Source: Rattus norvegicus
Lineage: Eukaryota; Chordata; Mammalia; Rodentia; Muridae
NCBI RefSeq assembly: GCF_036323735.1
Contig: NC_086029.1
Coordinates: 9,843,816 to 9,907,815, forward strand
Direction of reading: 5' to 3'
DNA length: 64,000 bases
Below, in pieces: positions 59,861 through 64,000 of this stretch; position 1 is the first letter of the stretch; each line of letters begins with the position of its first letter. The position numbers were made by a program, and so were the translations under genes. A model generated the notes under the pieces. That model was not told where the DNA came from. It did not search any database and saw only the letters and a list, made by a program, of their open reading frames with translations.

Positions 59861-61339
59861 GAATTAAGTTAGTTCCTAGTAGCCTGCTTTTGTAATATGT
59901 GTACTTTTAAAGATTTATAAAAATTTGGTGAGCCGAAATTGAGTAACATGGTGAATTCGGTTAGTTCCCAATAGGCCGCAGTAGTAATAAGTGGACTGTT
60001 CGGGATATAGAAAAATTTTCACGAATGGAATCAAAATTTATAGGCGAATTCAGTGATTTCCCAATGGGACATGCTTGTATGAGTTTGCTTTTCATTATCG
60101 AGCAACATTTTAAGGAACGGAATCCAAGTATCATGGTGAATTGAGTAGGTTCCCAATAGGATTCGCATGTAATAAGCTTGTTATTCAAGATAGAGCAACG
60201 TTTTAACAAACTGAAACACTGTTTCTTTGTGAAATAAGTTAGTTCCTAGTAGCCTGCTTTTGTAATATGTGTACTTTTAAAGATTTATAAAAATTTGGTG
60301 AGCCGAATCTGAGTAACATGGTGAATTCGGTTAGTTCCCAATAGGCCGCAGTAGGAATAAGTGGACTGTTCGGGATGTAGAAAATTTTCACGAATGGAAT
60401 CCAAATTTCTAGGCGAATTCAGTGAGTTCCCAATGGGACATGCTTGTATGAGTTTGCTTTTCAATATCGAGCAACATTTTAAGGAACGGAATCCCAGTAT
60501 CATGGTGAATTGAGTAGGTTCCCAATAGGATTCGCATGTAATAAGTTTGTTATTCAAGATAGAGCAACGTTTTAACGAACTGAAACACTGTTTCTTTGTG
60601 AATTCAGTTAGTTCCTAGTAGCCTGCTTTTGTAATATGTGTACTTTTAAAGATTTATAAAAATTTGGTGAGCCGAATCTGAGTAACATGGTGAATTCGGT
60701 TAGTTCCCAATAGGCCGCAGTAGGAATAAGTGGACTGTTCGGGATATATAAAAATTTTCACGAATGGAATCAAAATTTCTAGGCGAATTCAGTGAGTTCC
60801 CAATGGGACATGCTTGTATGAGTTTGCTTTTCATTATCGAGCAACATTTTAAGGAACGGAATCCAGGTATCATGGTGAATTGAGTAGGTTCCCAATAGGA
60901 TTCACATGTAATAAGCTTGTTATTCAAGATAGAGCAAAGTTTTAACGAACTGAAACACTGTTTCTTTGTGAATTCAGTTAGTTCCCAGTAGCCAGCTCTT
61001 GTAATATGTGTACTTTTAAAGATTTATAAAAATTTGGTGAGCCGAATCTGAGTAACATGGTGAATTCGGTTAGTTCCCAATAGGCCGCAGTAGTAATAAG
61101 TGGACTGTTCGGGATATAGAAAAATTTTCACGAATGGAATCAAAATTTCTAGGCGAATTCAGTGAGTACCCAATGGGACATGCTTGTATGAGTTTGCTTT
61201 TCAATATCGATCAACATTTTAAGGAACGGAATCCAAGTATCATGGTGAATTGAGTAGGTTCCCAATAGGATTCGCATGTAATAAGCTTGTTATTCAAGAT
61301 AGAGCAACGTTTTAACGAACTGAAACACTGTTTCTTTGT
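59861..61339 (+). repeat. 4-monomer HOR E1-F1-G1-H1, copy 1 (1479 bp)
   Basis: Monomers start at 59861 (E1: GAATTAAG, AAATTTATAGGC, GTGATTTCCC, CAAACTG), 60231 (F1: GAAATAAG, GTAGGAATAA, GGATGTAG, TAAGTTTG), 60600 (G1: GCTTTTG, GTAGGAATAA, GGATATATAAAAA, CCAGGTATC) and 60970 (H1: GTTCCCAGTAGCCAGCTC, GAGTACCC, CGATCAAC). The first three recur at 61340 with a 1479-bp offset. E1 here has GAAATTGAG, a private change. Confidence 0.93.
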
Positions 61340-62817
61340 GAATTAAGTTAGTTCCTAGTAGCCTGCTTTTGTAATATGTGTACTTTTAAAGATTTATAAA
61401 AATTTGGTGAGCCGAATCTGAGTAACATGGTGAATTCGGTTAGTTCCCAATAGGCCGCAGTAGTAATAAGTGGACTGTTCGGGATATAGAAAAATTTTCA
61501 CGAATGGAATCAAAATTTATAGGCGAATTCAGTGATTTCCCAATGGGACATGCTTGTATGAGTTTGCTTTTCATTATCGAGCAACATTTTAAGGAACGGA
61601 ATCCAAGTATCATGGTGAATTGAGTAGGTTCCCAATAGGATTCGCATGTAATAAGCTTGTTATTCAAGATAGAGCAACGTTTTAACAAACTGAAACACTG
61701 TTTCTTTGTGAAATAAGTTAGTTCCTAGTAGCCTGCTTTTGTAATATGTGTACTTTTAAAGATTTATAAAAATTTGGTGAGCCGAATCTGAGTAACATGG
61801 TGAATTCGGTTAGTTCCCAATAGGCCGCAGTAGGAATAAGTGGACTGTTCGGGATGTAGAAAATTTTCACGAATGGAATCCAAATTTCTAGGCGAATTCA
61901 GTGAGTTCCCAATGGGACATGCTTGTATGAGTTTGCTTTTCAATATCGAGCAACATTTTAAGGAACGGAATCCCAGTATCATGGTGAATTGAGTAGGTTC
62001 CCAATAGGATTCGCATGTAATAAGTTTGTTATTCAAGATAGAGCAACGTTTTAACGAACTGAAACACTGTTTCTTTGTGAATTCAGTTAGTTCCTAGTAG
62101 CCTGCTTTTGTAATATGTGTACTTTTAAAGATTTATAAAAATTTGGTGAGCCGAATCTGAGTAACATGGTGAATTCGGTTAGTTCCCAATAGGCCGCAGT
62201 AGGAATAAGTGGACTGTTCGGGATATATAAAAATTTTCACGAATGGAATCAAAATTTCTAGGCGAATTCAGTGAGTTCCCAATGGGACATGCTTGTATGA
62301 GTTTGCTTTTCATTATCGAGCAACATTTTAAGGAACGGAATCCAGGTATCATGGTGAATTGAGTAGGTTCCCAATAGGATTCACATGTAATAAGCTTGTT
62401 ATTCAAGATAGAGCAAAGTTTTAACGAACTGAAACACTGTTTCTTTGTGAATTCAGTTAGTTCCCAGTAGCCAGCTCTTGTAATATGTGTACTTTTAAAG
62501 ATTTATAAAAATTTGGTGAGCCGAATCTGAGTAACATGGTGAATTCGGTTAGTTCCCAATAGGCCGCAGTAGTAATAAGTGGACTGTTCGGGATATAGAA
62601 AATTTTCACGAATGGAATCCAAATTTCTAGGCGAATTCAGTGAGTTCCCAATGGGACATGCTTGTATGAGTTTGCTTTTCAATATCGAGCAATATTTTAA
62701 GGAACGGAATCCCAGTATCATGGTGAATTGAGTAGGTTCCCAATAGGATTCGCATGTAATAAGCTTGTTATTCAAGATAGAGCAACGTTTTAACGAACTG
62801 AAACACTGTTTCTTTGT
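61340..62817 (+). repeat. 4-monomer HOR E1-F1-G1-H1', copy 2 (1478 bp)
   Basis: Monomers start at 61340 (E1), 61710 (F1), 62079 (G1) and 62449 (H1'). E1 to G1 reproduce copy 1 including the AAATTTATAGGC, GAAATAAG and GGATATATAAAAA variants. The last monomer keeps the H1 start (CCCAGTAGCCAGCTC), but its right half differs: it has the A4 tract, GAATCCAAATTTC, GCAATATTTT and GAATCCCAG. It is therefore an H1 left half joined to an F1-like right half. Confidence 0.92.
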
Positions 62818-63926
62818 GAATTCAGTTAGTTCCTAGTAGCCTGCTCTTGTAATATGTGTACTTTTAAAGATTTATAAAAATTTGGTGAGCCGAATCTGAG
62901 TAACATGGTGAATTCGGTTAGTTACCAATAGGCCGCAGTAGTAATAAGTGGACGGTTCGGGATATAGAAAAATTTTCACGAATGGAATCAAAATTTCTAG
63001 GCGAATTCAGTGAGTTCCCAATGGAACATGCTTGTATGAGTTTGCTTTTCAATATCGAGCAACATTTTAAGGACCGGAATCCAAGTCTCATGGTGAATTG
63101 AGTAGGTTCCCAATTGGATTCGCATGTAATAAGCATGTTATTCAAGATAGAGCAAAGTTTTAACGAAGTGAAACACTGTTTCTTTGTGAATTAAGTTAGT
63201 TCCTAGTAGCCTGCTTTTGTAATATGTGTACTTTTAAAGATTTATAAAAATTTGGTGAGCCGAATCTGAGTAACATGGTGAATTCGGTGAGTTCCCAATA
63301 GGCCGCAGTAGTAATAAGTGGACTGTTCGGGATATAGAAAAATTTTCACGAATGGAATCAAAATTTCTAGGCGAATTCAGTGAGTTCACAATGAGACATG
63401 CTTGTATGAGTTTGCTTTTCATTATCGAGCAACATTTTAAGGAACGGAATCCAAGTATCATGGTGAATTGAGTAGGTTCCCAATAGGATTCACATGTAAT
63501 AAGCTTGTTATTCAAGATAGAGCAAAGTTTTAACGAACTGAAACACTGTTTCTTTGTGAATTCAGTTAGTTCCCAGTAGCCAGCTCTTGTAATATGTGTA
63601 CTTTTAAAGATTTATAAAAATTTGGTGAGCCGAATCTGAGTAACATGGTGAATTCGGTTAGTTCCCAATAGGCCGCAGTAGTAATAAGTGGACTGTTCGG
63701 GATATAGAAAATTTTCACGAATGGAATCCAAATTTCTAGGCGAATTCAGTGAGTTCCCAATGGGACATGCTTGTATGAGTTTGCTTTTCAATATCGAGCA
63801 ATATTTTAAGGAACGGAATCCCAGTATCATGGTGAATTGAGTAGGTTCCCAATAGGATTCGCATGTAATAAGCTTGTTATTCAAGATAGAGCAACGTTTT
63901 AACGAACTGAAACACTGTTTCTTTGT
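62449..63926 (+). repeat. 3-monomer HOR (1109 bp) and start of its next copy
   Basis: Monomers start at 62449 (H1'), 62818 (GTTACCAAT, GACGGTTCGG, GGACCGG, AAGCATG), 63188 (GAATTAAG, GCTTTTG, TTCGGTGAG, CACAATGAGAC) and 63558 (H1' again). The two H1' monomers, 1109 bp apart, share CCCAGTAGCCAGCTC, GCAATATTTT and GAATCCCAG. Whether the unit continues as a regular three-monomer HOR lies beyond the window. Confidence 0.8.
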
Positions 63927-64000
63927 GAATTCAGTTAGTTCCTAGTAGCCTGCTCTTGTAATATGTGTACTTTTAAAGATTTATAAAAATTTGGTGAGCC
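63927..64000 (+). repeat. Partial monomer at the window end (74 bp)
   Basis: First 74 bases of subunit A of the 174th monomer, cut by the window edge. It begins GAATTCAGTTAGTTCCTAG, as does the monomer at 62818, in keeping with a continuing 1109-bp unit. The array clearly continues. Confidence 0.95.

Larger units (their letters stand above)
1..64000 (+). repeat. Satellite DNA array, ~369.5-bp monomer, 173 complete copies plus a partial
   Basis: The entire window is head-to-tail copies of one AT-rich monomer. Counting from the GAATTCAGTTAGTTC opening of each unit gives 173 complete monomers over 1-63926, every one 368-371 bp, all in the same orientation, with no inserted unique DNA, transposon or inverted block. 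The array continues past both ends. Assignment of strand is arbitrary. Monomers differ mainly by point changes and one-base indels and fall into recurring types that form higher-order units. No protein-coding constraint is visible: short reading frames recur once per monomer and change length with single-base indels. In known genomes such arrays form centromeric, pericentromeric, subtelomeric or sex-chromosome heterochromatin. Which of these applies here cannot be told from the sequence. I do not recognise the family. Confidence 0.98.

Noticed and set aside
1..64000. CRISPR array
   Set aside because: CRISPR arrays have short repeats separated by unique spacers of similar length. Here the full 370-bp period is repeated with no unique spacer and there are no cas genes.
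1..64000. Transposable element, rDNA spacer or telomeric repeat within the array
   Set aside because: No terminal repeats, target-site duplications, reverse transcriptase or transposase frames, rRNA sequence or telomere-type short repeats were seen. Monomer follows monomer without a gap.
1..64000. Identification as a named satellite family or species
   Set aside because: The ~370-bp period fits several known plant and insect satellites, but I do not recognise the sequence, and period length alone is not evidence of family.

Overview
The whole window is one uninterrupted tandem satellite-DNA array. I see no gene, RNA gene, transposon, origin or unique spacer in 64 kb. Reading from base 1, I count 173 complete head-to-tail monomers of 368-371 bp (mean about 369.5 bp, bases 1-63926), plus a 74-base partial monomer at the right end. 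All lie in the same orientation. The array runs off both ends of the window. One monomer counted by hand (9982-10351) has 134 G+C in 370 bases, about 36%. A megasatellite of this kind, with nested higher-order repeats (HORs), points to a eukaryotic chromosome (centromeric, pericentromeric, subtelomeric or sex-linked heterochromatin). I do not recognise the family and cannot name the organism. A plant or an invertebrate would both fit.

The repeat is nested at four levels. (1) Each monomer is itself a degenerate tetramer of subunits of about 92 bp (A, B, C, D), each opening with a GAATTNNGTNNGTTCC-like core. (2) Four subunits make the 370-bp monomer. (3) Monomers fall into sequence types that recur in fixed order as HOR units of 2 to 8 monomers (about 0.74-2.96 kb). 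(4) Blocks of HORs are duplicated at long range, most clearly a 15-monomer (5.54 kb) segment present at 5177-10719 and again at 28088-33630.

Type labels are mine and rest on diagnostic variants. a: GTTATGTTCCC in subunit B. b: CCGATTCTG, CAATGGGCC and ACATTATAAGG. N: CAATTGGCC, CAGTTGTAA, GCGCATTCAG and ATTATCTAG. c: GTAACGTGG. d: GTTCCAAATGG with AATCAAAG. e: AGTCTCATGG with CACATG. f: GAATTAAG, GCTTTTG and AGTGTCATGG. K: GAATTCACTGAG, AGTATAATGG and AAGCTTCTTATT. K': GAATTCACTGAG with AATGAACGG. I: GAATTCAATTAG, GAACGTATTCCC and TAATAATCTTG. L: ACGAATAGAATC. M: CAAGATTGAGAAACG. O: GGATACCG and TAAGGTTG. P: TTCCCCATAGG and CAACTCTATAAGG. q: ACCGTTCGG. r: GAATAGCATGG. t to z, A1 to D1 and E1 to H1 are local sets defined in their entries.

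Layout: 1-5176, a 7-monomer HOR (a-b-N-c-d-b-e), a 5-monomer contraction of it, and a crossover monomer. 5177-10719, long duplicated segment, copy 1, ending in an 8-monomer unit that repeats at 10720-13676. 12199-19585, the 5-monomer HOR K-I-L-M-N with internal deletions. 19586-22913, a mosaic zone with crossover and conversion scars. 22914-26978, K-I-L-M-N then K-I-L-M-O-P. 26979-28087, three monomers belonging to a 7.02-kb-offset duplication. 28088-33630, long duplicated segment, copy 2, overlapping two K-I-L-M-O-P units at 32153-36588. 36589-38067, a diverged transition. 38068-46561, a striking 7-monomer HOR t-u-v-w-x-y-z. 46562-51365, a mixed zone. 51366-55797, the A1-B1-C1-D1 HOR. 55798-59860, a mixed zone ending in a t/u dimer. 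59861-62817, a 4-monomer HOR. 62449-64000, the start of a 3-monomer HOR.

The interest lies in array evolution rather than in genes. Every rearrangement I can see (monomer gain, loss, chimera, conversion tract) keeps the 370-bp register, even though the internal 92-bp homology would allow slippage by a quarter monomer.
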